A stretch of 64,000 bases of DNA from Brienomyrus brachyistius (lineage: Eukaryota > Chordata > Actinopteri > Osteoglossiformes > Mormyridae), in NCBI RefSeq assembly GCF_023856365.1, contig NW_026042765.1:1-64000 (forward strand), in the 5' to 3' direction. Shown in pieces: positions 1-10,250 of this stretch. A model generated the notes under the pieces. It did no database searches and had not been told where the DNA came from. It saw only the letters and a program-made list of their open reading frames with translations. Each line of letters starts with the position of its first letter. The stretch's first letter is position 1. Made by a program: the position numbers and the translations under genes.

Positions 1-504
1 CCTGGGATGAACCAGCTGCCTACTGAAACGAAAGCGGATAAAGACAGAAACTAGAACCTCAAACTAAACAACACAAACAACAATATCAAGTTATATTCAA
101 TCATTAAACCGTTATATATTTAATCTAAACAATAGTAATAAATATCGTTCCGATTCAAAATATCATTTACGGGTGAATCTTATGACTTGCATTGGGAAAC
201 AGGAAACGGGCCAAGCTGCAGGGCCAGTTCAAAGGCATAGTGCGAGGCGCCCAGAAAGGGGGCGAGGTCTGGGCGGAGTCAGCTAAAGAAGAAAAAGGCC
301 TGACCTTTTTCTGGATGCTGTGGACTGTGTTTGTGTGTGAGCTGCAGCTGCATGTTCCTTACATTTTTTTTATTAACACCAGCACCGTGAGGTTTGGCCT
401 GGACTGGGTCCTGTCCTGCATGGTTGAAGACATGTTGACTGATGGTCAGCCCGTGTTCTGTTGGATCCCACAGAAAGGAAATGGGAATCCCGTTTGGATC
501 GGAT
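1..504. other. Unassigned sequence left of the inverted repeat
   Basis: I recognise no gene or repeat here. A 105-codon open frame at 192-509 (+) starts with a basic stretch and has no domain I know. It runs a few bases into the inverted-repeat arm that begins near 505, so it is probably a chance frame. Confidence 0.4.
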
Positions 505-1263
505 GCTGACAGTTGAAAAAAAACTCATGTCTGTGTGTTATGAAAGAATATCAATAAATGTTTCCGAAAGGGGATGACTCATTTGGTAATTATTTACGGC
601 TTATGTTATGGCTGAGAAATTTACAGTCTTTACTAAAGTCTGACTTCTTTCGAGTCACCTTTAATATAGATTGGACACTCTCTATGCTATGTACAATACT
701 TATATAGATGGTACATGTTTACTTGCTTGCACAGATGGTTGATTAGGTAATTAGTGTAAGTGTGTGTGTGTGTGTGTGTGGTGTCCAATCGCATGTATGT
801 CCAAGGTCCATAGTAAGTAATATACACTGATCAAGAGATGCCTGAAAGTGGATGAAAGAGGGACATTAGTGGGTGTATCACTTAGTGTAACGGGTGCAGG
901 AAAATGAGCAGGACTGCAAGCCATATAATGACCCACTGTCCTTATCTAGCTCTTAATACAGTATGCATACAGTGATGTATCTACAATGGACAGCTACTAT
1001 AAGCAGATAGCACAGTACAGGTGCTTAATCTGTATGCTATTTCCATCCATCCATTGTCCAAACCGCTTATCCTACTGGGTCACAGGGGGTCCGGAGTCTA
1101 TCCCGGAATCAATGGGCACGAGGCAGGGAAGAACCCAGGATGGGGGGCCAGCCCATCACAGCTCACACTCACACACCATTCACTCACACATGCACACCTA
1201 CGGTAAATTTAGCTACTCCAATTAGCCTCAGCATGTTTTTGGACTGTGGGGGGAAACCGGAGG
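505..1263. repeat. Left arm of a large inverted repeat
   Basis: Bases from about 505 to 1044 are a near-identical reverse complement of 2834-3356. Both arms carry the same landmarks in mirrored order: the outer GGATGCTGACAGTTG, a (TG)n tract (about 761-780 here, shorter and CA-read at 3089), and the GGAAATAGCATACAG inner edge. The arm continues into a SINE fragment that matches the SINE at 2500-2640. Differences are scattered substitutions and small indels. The spacer between arms is unrelated sequence. Confidence 0.9.
1045..1263 (-). mobile_element. tRNA-derived SINE, partial copy
   Basis: This is the minus-strand 3' part of the SINE family seen at 2278, 5455, 11456, 25084 and 59262. It starts with the CCATCCATCC tail and breaks off inside the body at about 1263, before the tRNA-like head. 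It shares diagnostic bases (GGGTCACAGGGGG, AAGAACCCAGG) with the copy at 2278-2635, so it was copied from that locus with the inverted repeat rather than inserted independently. Confidence 0.85.
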
Positions 1264-2263
1264 AAACTAGCAGCTTTGTGTGGTAATTGTTTGTATTAAA
1301 AATACATTGGATCAAGTCAAATTATTTTTATGAAGAATTAACATCTAAAAGCTGCTAGTAGACCGTGGGAAAATAATTTTTCTATTTTCTTGCTGCCATC
1401 TCGTGGCCAAAAGTAGGTATTGCAATTTCCATCATATGTAAGAGGGCCTGCCCATCAGAGTAATGTACATCCTGTGACATGTATTGACTATCAAGACAAA
1501 CTGAAACACGGTGTATTAGGCTGTCAATGAGTACTGGACTAGGGTGAAAAACTGCCTGATAATCTACCTATTAACTAGAAGAGTACAAACTGGAGACGGA
1601 TCCCCTAATACAGAGGGATTAACGTCTGTGCCACATCCAGAACCATTCAGTGTAGGAGTCTGGTGGTTCTACTGGATACTGACAAGTACCCAGCCCCTTT
1701 GTTCCCTCTGATAATCATCAGTCCTCCTCTGAATGCCTTCACCACTCTATTCCTGAATAGGTACACATTTAAATATGCTAGCAAGATCAAGGTATTGGGA
1801 TAACTGTTAGGTTCGCTGTTCAGAGAGTTGCAGTGAAAACCATCATACACAGTGGCCCTTTCTGGATAAGATTACCTCCCTCTGATCTAACAGGTCAAGA
1901 TCAAAGCAAGGTGCATTGCAATGTCTGACACCCAGCACACTACAGCATATAAAATACAGGTATCCATCGCCTTCCGCATTTGGAACCAGGACCACTTGTT
2001 GCAAGTCAATTTGGGCGTATCTCAAGTTATACGAGAGAGGCAAGACATTAAGGACAGTATACACAGTACTGAAATAATAATGTACATATTAAACCACAGC
2101 ACTTAATAAACAGATACTGCACTTACATTTCACAAAAAAAAAATAAAGCACAGATTGCACTAAGAAATCAAAAGATGCATGTGCTAGCAAACAGTGGGAG
2201 CTGAGGAAGAAGCAGTGGTGAAATACTTTATTGTACAGTACAGTAAGTTTCTTTTTATAGAAT
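1264..2263. other. Spacer between the inverted arms
   Basis: About 1 kb between the arms. I see only short open frames (for example 1647-1850 and 1843-2064 on minus, 1921-2106 on plus) without recognisable motifs, and no clear repeat family. No gene is supported. Confidence 0.4.
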
Positions 2264-2277
2264 GAAATAGCATACAG

Positions 2278-2635
2278 GGGGCGGCATGGTGGTGCAGTGG
2301 TTAGCACTGTTGCCTCACACCTCTGGGACCCGGGTTCGAGTCTCTGCCTGGGTCACATGGGTGTGGAGTTTGCATGTTCTCCCCGTGTCGTCGTGGGGTT
2401 TCCTCCGGGTACTCCGGTTTCCCCCCACAGTCCAAAAACATGCTGAGGCTAATTGGAGTTGCTGAATTGCCCGTAGGTGTGCATGTGTGAGTGAATGGTG
2501 TGTGAGTGTGAGCTGTGATGGGCTGGCCCCCCCATCCTGGGTTCTTCCCTGCCTCGTGCCCATTGATTCCGGGATAGACTCCGGACCCCCTGTGACCCAG
2601 TAGGATAAGCGGTTTGGACAATGGATGGATGGATG
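2278..2635 (+). mobile_element. tRNA-derived SINE, full-length, ATGG-tailed
   Basis: The head begins GGCGGCATGGTGG and carries TGGTTAGCACTG (A-box-like) and GGGTTCGAGTCTC (B-box), so it is tRNA-derived. The conserved body has the CCGGTTTCCCCCCACAG segment, and the 3' end is (ATGG)n. It is followed directly by a second head-truncated copy (2636-2831). The composite is flanked by a 14-bp TSD, GAAATAGCATACAG, at 2264-2277 and 2832-2845, which shows the pair entered or resides as one insertion. Confidence 0.88.
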
Positions 2636-2831
2636 GATGCTGAGGCTAACTGGAGTTACTAAATTGCCCGTAGGTATGCATGTATGAGTGAATAGTGTGT
2701 GAGTGTGCCCTGTGATGGGCTGGCTCCCCATCCTGGGTTGTTCCCTGCCTCGTGCCCATTGCTTCCGGGATAGGCTCCAGACCCCCCACGACCCAGTAGG
2801 ATAAGCGGTTTGGACAATGGATGGATGGATG
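2636..2831 (+). mobile_element. tRNA-derived SINE, head-truncated tandem copy
   Basis: This is the 3' half of the same SINE joined directly to the preceding copy and ending in (ATGG)n. It differs from its neighbour at many positions (for example CCCCCCACGACCC against CCCCCTGTGACCC), so it is a separate subfamily copy or an older duplication. The left arm of the inverted repeat lacks this piece. Confidence 0.8.
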
Positions 2832-3356
2832 GAAATAGCATACAGATCTTATAAGCACCTGTACTGTGCTATCTGCTCATAGTAGCTGTCCATTGTAGAT
2901 ACATCACTGTATGCATACTGTATTAAGAGCTAGACAAGGGTCATTATATGGCTTGCAGTCCTGCTCATTTTCCTGCACGCGTTACACTAAGTGATACACC
3001 CACTAATGTCCTCTTTTATCCACTTTCGGGCATCTCTTGATCAGTGTATATTATTTACTATGGACCTTGGACATACATGCGATTGAACACACACACACAC
3101 TTACACTAATTACCTAATCATCCATCTGTGCAAGCAGGTAAACATTTACCATCTATGTAAGTATTGCACATTGCATAGAGAGTGTCCAATCTATATTAAA
3201 GGTGACTCAAAAGAAGTCAGACTTCAGTAAAGACTGTAAATTGGCAGCCATAACATAAGCCGTAAATAATTACCAAATGAGTCATCCCCTTTCGGAAACA
3301 TTTATTGATATTCTTTCATAACACACAGACATGAGTTTTTTTTCAACTGTCAGCAT
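2832..3356. repeat. Right arm of the large inverted repeat
   Basis: Reverse-complement partner of 505-1044; the match ends at CAACTGTCAGCATCC (3342-3356). The CA repeat near 3089-3105 is shorter than the TG tract of the left arm. Confidence 0.9.
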
Positions 3357-3445
3357 CCTTCTCGATTGTCAGAAGCTCTGCGCTAGAGGGAGGTTTACTG
3401 GTCTTATACTCTTCTGGCACCTTGTGTGATTCCTGACTTGGGACA

Positions 3446-3700
3446 TCAGTTTGGCTCCTTCTGTATGTGGTTTACATTGTATTTGTTCTTTAAAGTTGCC
3501 CCTTCAGAATTAGACAGTGTAACCAGCTTGCCACATATTGCCTGGATGACATAAGGTCCGGTAAAATCCGGTTCCGTTCTTCCTCCTTTCCGTCCCCGCT
3601 TCCTCATGTTGAACAGAAGCGCCTCATCTCCAACATGATAAACTGTGTTTTGGTACCTCTTTTGTATTCGTTTACCACATGCCTGCTTCTGTTTTTCCTG
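3446..3700 (-). pseudogene. Integrase C-terminal domain of a Ty3/Gypsy-type or integrase-derived gene
   Basis: The minus strand is open for 84 codons, ending at a TGA (3446-3448). The reading contains YHVGDEALLFNMRKRGRKGG, then a DFTGPYVI segment, and ends near YNVNHIQKEPN. This is the pattern of the small beta-barrel after the integrase core in Gypsy-type polyproteins and in integrase-derived host genes of the KRBA2/SCAND3/GIN1 kind: a basic linker, 'VGD-V' strand, 'GPY-I' strand and a final 'VN-HIK' strand. A stop (TAA at 3701-3703) lies just upstream in frame, so the catalytic core is missing here. It lies 90 bp outside the right inverted-repeat arm. It could be the last exon of a domesticated gene or simply a retroelement fragment; the latter is more likely. 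Confidence 0.6.
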
Positions 3701-3934
3701 TTACTAGGAGATGTTTTCAGCTGTTGTTGCTTATTGTCTCAACTACTTTATTTTTTTCATCAAAAAACGTGCCGTAGCTTTTCTCATCGGGAAGAATAAT
3801 TGTGGAAAGCTGAAGTGGAAAAACATTCATAGCAAATTATTATTATTCACAGATCATTATAAAGAGTCATTTTCTAAAAGCATTAAGAACAATGTAATTT
3901 GCTGTTTCAAGATATGTTTTTAAATAACTACTTG
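3701..3934. other. Unassigned AT-rich sequence
   Basis: A 70-codon open frame at 3711-3923 (+) is hydrophobic then lysine-rich and has no recognised motif. I see nothing else. Confidence 0.3.
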
Positions 3935-4200
3935 TCAGTCATAAGAAACTCTTCAACACACATGATCCGATCTTGCCACAAATCATTTTTAATCTCACTT
4001 TTGTTGCCAGCAGTTCAGACATTAATGGCTGTGTGTTGAGTTATTTTGAGGGGACATCAAATTTACACCATTATACAAGCTGTACACTGATTACTTTACA
4101 TTCTATCAGAGTTTCATATCTTTAACGTTGTCCCTTGAAAAGATATAATAAAATATTTACAAAAATGTGTGGGGTGTACTCACTTTTGTGAGATACTGTA
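3935..4200 (+). mobile_element. Terminal part of a cut-and-paste DNA transposon
   Basis: The segment ends with GGGGTGTACTCACTTTTGTG followed by AGATACTGTA, a terminus I know as a dispersed fish DNA-transposon end (Tc1/hAT-like). I cannot place the other end, so the left boundary is approximate. Confidence 0.4.
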
Positions 4201-5027
4201 TATTAAGGGATTGATTGTCAATAATATCAGTAATTCCTGATGTAATGTTAAAAGAATAGAGCCTGTCTCACACAGTTCTAAAACAACCTCAAAAACAGAC
4301 TTACCATTTTATGTCATCATTCGTTTTCTCATCCAGGCCATTGGTTTGGGGATGATATGCAGCAGTGATCAACGGCAGAACAGGGGCTCTGAACGCAGTA
4401 TGGATTAAAAAGGAATTAACCATCTCTCTCAATATAAAATTAGGATCATTTATTCTCTACAGAGGCCCCCATAGAATAGTGCATCCATCCCCTCACTCAT
4501 GTTTAGACAGACGTAAGGCAACAGGCCAATGACATTCAGAACAGCAACAACATCAACAATTGTACAGCTAGTTTTAAAATTTAATAAAAAAGACAAACCA
4601 ATTAGGTAATATTAATGAAATTATTAAAATGTGCAGATTAATAGTCAGAAATAATTTGCGATTTTAAGAGCGGAAAGGATACATTAAAACTCAATTACAT
4701 TTATCCCTTAATAATAAAAAAAAGGTTTTTGAATTTTACATCATGATAAATGAGAACTATATGTGATTACTAATTACTGTTGACTAATTTCCTGTCTGGA
4801 CGTTTCCCTCCTCATTGTTAAAAGTCATTATATGTCTGGGTGCCAGTCAGTGGAAGCACACAGACATGTTGGCCAGCTGTCATATTCATTCAGCACCAGC
4901 CCATCAAGTAGAGAATTCAGCACCACGGACAGTGACCTGTGTTACAATGACATCAGGTCATTGGCTCTAAATATTTTTCTAGAAATAACTAAATGGCTCT
5001 ATTGTAGAAATTTCCAGCCAGAGTCTT
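4201..5027. other. Unassigned AT-rich sequence
   Basis: No coding signal or recognised repeat. A short frame at 4832-5173 (+) crosses into the possible MITE that follows and is probably not a gene. Confidence 0.3.
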
Positions 5028-6022
5028 GTGGTGCGTTCGTTTTTCTCTCGGAACTTGGAAATTCCAAATTGGGTGACATCACATCCAACAATCTCCCGTT
5101 CAAGCTAGCACAACTCGGAACAAACATGGCTGCCTCCATGAATACGCTGCTGTGTTGTTGCTTTATATTTTAGCAGTTATGGAGTAAGATTATTATTTCA
5201 GACAAATAAACAAGAAACAGGAACTAGTCAAACCACATTAAAAGCTTTATAAAGTATTTTAGTACATTCATAGCGATATTCTTTTTTCGAGATCAAACAA
5301 ACTACAAACAAACCAAAAACACTAACAAGTCTGGTAAAAATCTGATATTGCATGTTAGGATACTGTTTACGGTCACAATATGGTATTCTCTAAATCGAAC
5401 ACGTGCAATTACATTAATAATTACTAATAATTATAAATAATAATAATAATAAATGGGCGGTATGGTCGTGCACTGGTTAGCACTGTTGCCTCACACCTCT
5501 GGGACCCAGGTTCAAATCTCCGCCTGGGTCACATGTGTGTGGAGTTTGCATGTTCTCCCCATGTCGTCGTGGGGTTTCCTCCGGGTACTCCGGTTCCCCC
5601 CCACAGTCCAAAAACATGCTGAGGCTAATTGGACTTGCTAAATTGCCCGTAGGAATGCATGTGAGAGTGCATGGTGTGTGTGAGTGTGCCCTGCGATGGG
5701 CTGGCCCCCCATCCTGGGTTGTTCCCAGCCTCGTGCCCATTGCTTCCGGGATAGGCTCCGGACCCCCCGTGACCCAGTAGGATAAGCAGTTTGGAAAATG
5801 GATGGATGGGATAATAATAAATTTAACAAAATAAACATTTTTAAGGATTTGTAAAATAGAATTAATGTTGAGTGTGTAAGCCGCCATGTTGAAATTACGT
5901 CACAGGGGCAACTCGGACAAGAAGATTCTGTCAGACATTAACGTCATAAAAGAGGCGTTTCTAATGGGAAGTGATGTTTTTCGTGACGTTTTTGTCCGAG
6001 TTGGAGTGAAATAATCAAACGC
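5028..6022. mobile_element. Possible MITE carrying a nested SINE
   Basis: The left edge has GTGCGTTCGTTTTTCTCTCGG and an AACTTGGAAATTCC stretch. The right edge, read on the opposite strand, has CTGCGTTTGATTATTTCAC and CCAACTCGGAC. These resemble each other as imperfect inverted ends of about 35 bp. CCGCCATGTTG and CATGGCTGCC near the two sides strengthen the mirrored layout. Without the 356-bp SINE and its extra TSD copy the element would be about 630 bp. Boundaries are approximate. Confidence 0.35.
5455..5810 (+). mobile_element. tRNA-derived SINE with 12-bp TSD
   Basis: Full-length copy of the ATGG-tailed SINE. The head GGGCGGTATGGTCG and B-box-like GGTTCAAATCTC are present, and the body ends GGAAAATGGATGGATGGG. 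The TSD ATAATAATAAAT flanks it exactly at 5443-5454 and 5811-5822. The direct repeat plus simple tail shows target-primed retrotransposition. Confidence 0.9.
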
Positions 6023-6686
6023 AGCATGTGTTCCTATTTGAAGAGAATATTCTATTTTTATTCTAAGGAACTACAGAAAATCAGCTCTGCATGTGATCTC
6101 CCCTTTACTGCTCGAGCAGGGCACACGCACATCAACAAGTGTCAAGGCAGCAAGTGCATGCAAACAACTTCTCAGGACGGTTACAGTATAGGACCTTCAG
6201 AAAGAGCCAGACTGCGGCGTCATTCAGAGATTCCATTGTCTAAGGCTTGCACTAAAACATTACAGCATATTTAAACAAAGTAGCATGGCACCTGTGTCAG
6301 AATCCCTCCCTGCCTTGTTCTGTTCTCTCTTTGTTGTCCCCATTTAGCCAGCACATGTCACTGGCCATCCTGACTCCTCTTTTGATTGTGGGTTTTAAGG
6401 ATATCAGTGGGTCTGTGTTTTCATAATTGTCCCCCAGGCCACCATGCTGCTCAGCCCTTGATTCCAACTACAGTTGCAATCAGGTGGTTCTCAATCTACT
6501 AGGACTGTATAACAGGATTGGCCACCTGTTCTACCTTTACTCGTTCAGCCGCATTCATGAGTCTGGCCTATAGGTTATTCAAATTTTGTCCTGCCAAATT
6601 TACCGGACAGGAGGTGGACACTGCAAATGAATGTGTGAATACTCCAATACCTACATCTTTACAAGTTACCTGAAGTGGTTTGGTAA
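6023..6686. other. Unassigned sequence
   Basis: Only short frames without motifs. I see nothing assignable. Confidence 0.3.
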
Positions 6687-6920
6687 ATGATTGTGAGGTT
6701 GGAAGTCCTTCTTGATGTCTGTTTGCAGCTCATCCACCAGCAACTGCACGAGTTGTCGCTCCCAGAGGGAATCCCACTCTCGGTCCGCTGGAGGGTCCAT
6801 CTCACTGTAGCTGGAGTATGTTTCCATCAGTCACTTGGCGTGGGGCTCACAGAATTTACCAGGCTCCTGTTTAATCTGACGCACCTTAGTCCAGTCCATG
6901 CATCTGGGGAACTTCTCTGA
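6687..6920 (-). pseudogene. Endogenous-retrovirus-like gag (capsid region) remnant
   Basis: Read on minus, the segment contains MDWTKVRQIKQEPGKFCEP and further on a LLVDELQTDIKKDF stretch. The first motif is closely similar to the gag-like segment at 55343-55564 (plus), which has the same 'QEPG-S/F-C' box. In retroviral and Ty3-type Gag the 'Q-PGES' box and a following 'L-GL-P-I' helix belong to the capsid major-homology/C-terminal region. An in-frame stop after the box shows decay. It is a second, independent copy of the same retroelement family, in opposite orientation to the 55-kb copy. Confidence 0.55.
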
Positions 6921-7308
6921 AAATCTCTGGCAGATTCTTTGCAGCTATACTTGATATTGGGTACTTGCCGCAACTAAGTAATGGGTTGTTGAATCAAAGT
7001 CCCGTTCCATGTCAAAAATAACCCCATTTTAGGGTTTTGTTAAACAACTGGTCTAATTTGGATGCAGAGGTTCTGCACGGAAGGCCCAGTCTCTGAAGGG
7101 CTGTGGCATAGCGAGGCCTGTTCTGCCTGGAATCCGGCAGGTCACTGGCAACATCCCCCAACTCCTTCATCTATAAGGTCGGGAAACCAGAACGTTTACT
7201 CCCCCTTATGGATAAGGACATACCAACGTTGGGGCAACTCCTGCTGCCTGAGTCTTCAACCAAGTCCAAAACAAAAGTATACAATGTTAGGAAGGGTAAT
7301 TCAATGGT
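6921..7308. other. Unassigned sequence
   Basis: No recognised motif. Possibly more of the flanking retroelement or the 5' end of the CR1 that follows. Confidence 0.3.
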
Positions 7309-8912
7309 ATGAGACTGAAACTAGAAACTGTAAATCGGATGGAGTTAAATAGCAATACTGTGGAAGAGGCATGGGAATTTTTTAAAAGCACATTGTTGCA
7401 AGTGCAAAAGAACTTCATACCCGTTTCCAGAAAAACTAAATCTAGGAAACTGCAACCAAGCTGGTGTCATGACCTGCTTGTACGATCCTCGTGTGTGCCA
7501 CGCCCCCTCATTAACCATGTGTGCTGCCCCGATTGTAACCAGCTGTTTTCTGTCAGTTTGAGTAGTCCTGTGTATTTAGTCCACATTCAAGTCTGTTTCC
7601 CCAGTCCTGTCATTGAAATCTCTCGCTGTTGGTACCTGTTTTCATCAATAAACCCTCATTCCCGACTCTCCGTTTCCCGGATCCTTGATTCCTCGCTTCC
7701 TGCCTGTTCGTCCAGCACGCGATGTCACAGGTGGTTTACTACGAAAATTAAGAATAAAGTCAGGAGCAAAAGGGCTTTCTTCCACAAATGGAAATTAACT
7801 AATGATTTCAAAATAAAGCAGGAGTATCTAAGTCTACAGGTTTAGTTAATAACAGTTATAAGGATGACGTTAAAAGTTTCTTCCAATATTTTAACTCCGA
7901 AAGAGCTCTAAAAGCTGAAAATCACTCATTTGCAGGATAGTAAGGGCCTTATAATTGAAAATGAAATTGATATAAATGAGTTTAATGATTATTTTACAAT
8001 GGCTGTTCACAGTAGAATAGCTTACCACCATTTAGTACAAATACAACGATGTCTATGACCAATATATGTATAACTGAGGCTGATGTGGTACAAAGCCTAG
8101 CTAAGCTCAAAATAAATAAATCGCAAGGCCCTGATGGCATCTTATCTATAGTTTTAAAAGAGATGAGGGGTATTATTAGCCAACCTTTAACTTTACTATT
8201 CCAGAAATCATTATCTGCTGGTGTGGTATCTTCTGATTGATGTTAGATCATGTCTCATGTCCAGAGAGGCTACAACAGGATCTGGATTTAATTAGCGACT
8301 GGGCTCATACGTGGCAGATGAAATTTAACATAGATAAATATAAGGTAATCCATGCAGGGAGCAGAAATATAGTAAATATAGTAAAGTACAGATATTTTAT
8401 GGGTTTCACTGAAATAAAGGTAGCTGATTATGAGAAAGATCTCGGTGTGTATGTTGATACTTCCATGTCCCACTCTTGCCAGTGTGGGGAAGCATTAAAA
8501 AAAGGCAAAAGGATGTTGGATTAAACTCCACACACCTAGAGATGTAAGTCAAGAGAAGTGATGCTACGATTATATAATTCCTTGGTAAGATCCCACCTAG
8601 AATACTGTGTGCAGGTTTGGTCACCATACCTTCAGAAGGACATTGCTGCCTTGGAAAAGGTGCAACGTAGGATGACTAGAATGATTCCTGCACTTAGAGG
8701 AATGTCTTATGAGGAGAGGTTCGCTGAGCTGAATCTGTTTAGCCTCAAGCAAAGGAGACTATGGGGGGACATGATCCAGGTATATAAGATTCTAACAGGT
8801 CGGGATGCTGTTCAGCCAAATGACCATTTCAATATTAATTTAAAATACTAGAACTCGTGGCCATAGTGGAAATTAGCTGGAGAACATTTAAAAATGAATC
8901 TGAGGAAGCACT
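7309..8912 (+). pseudogene. CR1-clade LINE ORF2 remnant, split by a solo LTR
   Basis: The pieces read in order as a CR1-type reverse-transcriptase ORF. First comes a pre-RT segment (EEAWEFFKSTLLQVQKNF..., ending KLQPSW at 7464). It resumes after the LTR as FTTKIKNKVRSKRAFFHKW, then at 8049 continues as 'ITEADVVQSLAKLKINKSQGPDG'. A deletion removes the central RT, including the catalytic FADD box, and joins to LQQDLDLISDWAHTWQMKFN (about 8264). The C-terminal thumb at 8558-8851 has 'LVRSHLEYCVQVWSPYLQK'. Several stops and shifts are present. A better-preserved relative is at 54356-55342. The 3' end is cut by an L2 LINE at 8913. Confidence 0.85.
7465..7729 (+). mobile_element. Solo LTR inserted into the CR1 ORF
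   Basis: 265 bp beginning TGTCATGACC and ending CGATGTCACA, so it has TG...CA ends with short inverted termini. The flanks GCTGG (7460-7464) and GGTGG (7730-7734) fit a 5-bp TSD with one change. An AATAAA lies at about 7649. Removing it rejoins the CR1 reading PSW-FTTK. The internal phrase GTGTGTGCCACGCCCCCT is shared with the retroelements at 34888-36121 and 55962-56505 (both minus), so all three are one family. Confidence 0.8.
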
Positions 8913-10250
8913 TCAATTCAATTCAATTTTATTTATATAGCGCTTTTAACGACATGCATTGTCACAAAGCACTTTACATTTAACCGGCCAGAACCCCACC
9001 AAGCAAGCCTGAGGCGACAGTGGCAAGGAAACTCCCTCTAGCAGGAAGAAACCTTGAGTGGAACCTAGACTCAGAAGGGGACCCCATCCTCCTCTGGGCG
9101 ACCAAGGAGCATGAAACTGCATTTACATTGACATTCATTAGAGTTCATATAGTTATAAAGTCCCAGTTGGTTTCATGTAGTTATATCCAGGAGTCCAGGT
9201 GCGGGTTCACACGGTGTAGTCGGCTCGGTATCAGCTCGAAAAAGAGAAGATGGAGAAGAGTTATTGCCCTACACCTAACCGGCAGGACTAAAGCAACTAT
9301 GACAGCCTGCCTAAAAGAGTGACCTGGAAGGAAGCACAGGCATGAGGGTTTACAGAGGTTTTGGCGTCAAGCCACCTCCCATCCACAGCTTAAGTGATCG
9401 GCGAGAGTGGCAGGACGACAGCACCAATCCCCCCTTTCCCCTTCAATCTCAAATAACTATGAACCTCCAGATTTCCCATTCACCTTAGAAAAGAAGATTT
9501 AACTATCCAAAAGACTGGCGAAAGAGGTACATCTTAAGCCTTGACTTAAAAGCAGAGATTGTGTCTGAGTTCCGAACACTAATAGGAAGTTTATTCCATA
9601 GCTGTGGTGCTTTATGAGCAAATGCTCTTCCCCCAAAGGTAATGTTCTTTATTCTGGGTACGGATAGAATACCTCCATCTCGTCATCTAAGTGTATGATT
9701 CGGAACGCAAATGAGGTCACTCACATACTGCGGTGCAAGACCATTTACAGCTTTATAGGTTAAGAGCAGTGTTTTGTAGTCAACACGAAATCTAACTGGC
9801 AGCCAGTGCAGTGAAGATAAAATTGGGGTAATATGATTATATGTTTTAGTTTAACTATTGCTAGTAGCGGTTCAATCAATGCTGGGAGCATCGCTGAATA
9901 ATTTTGATTGAACAGGGTCTAGCATACAAGTAGATGAATTTGAAGATAAAATTAAGTACATCAGTTCTGACTGGTTAACCAATATTCAATATTCAAAATG
10001 TTCTGTTTAATTGAGCATATTTTTGGTCAAAAAGTTTCATAAAGTCGTCACTGGAAAATAACCAGTGGTCTGGTTATTAGTCAGCTTGGACACCATAGTA
10101 AATAGGAATCTAGGATTATTTTTGTTTATTTCAATTAGTTCTGATAGATACTAGATGATTTGGCGGCACTAAGAGCCTTTTTGTAGCTACCCATAGCCTC
10201 TTTCCATGCTAGTTCGAACACCACTAGTTTAGTATGATGCCACTTACATT
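8913..10250 (-). mobile_element. L2-clade LINE, 3' part with internal deletion
   Basis: Read on minus from 10250: 'AWKEAMGSYKKALSAAKSS' is the segment upstream of RT in L2 ORF2. Most of the RT is missing. Then at about 9840 'ITPILSSLHWLPVRF-VDYKTLLLTYKAVNG' gives the typical L2 C-terminal block. The 3' UTR contains the GGAACCTAG...GTTTCTTCC and AAAGTGCTTTGTGACAATG phrases, and the end is a TTGAATTGAATT tail. The tail abuts the CR1 at 8912, so the L2 inserted into or beside the older CR1. Related L2 pieces are at 38818, 48635 and 60010. Confidence 0.85.

Noticed and set aside
2301..2858. Overlapping His/Ser/Pro-rich frames in SINE copies (also at 5477, 11488, 25188)
   Set aside because: They are translations of SINE bodies; the same frames recur at each SINE.
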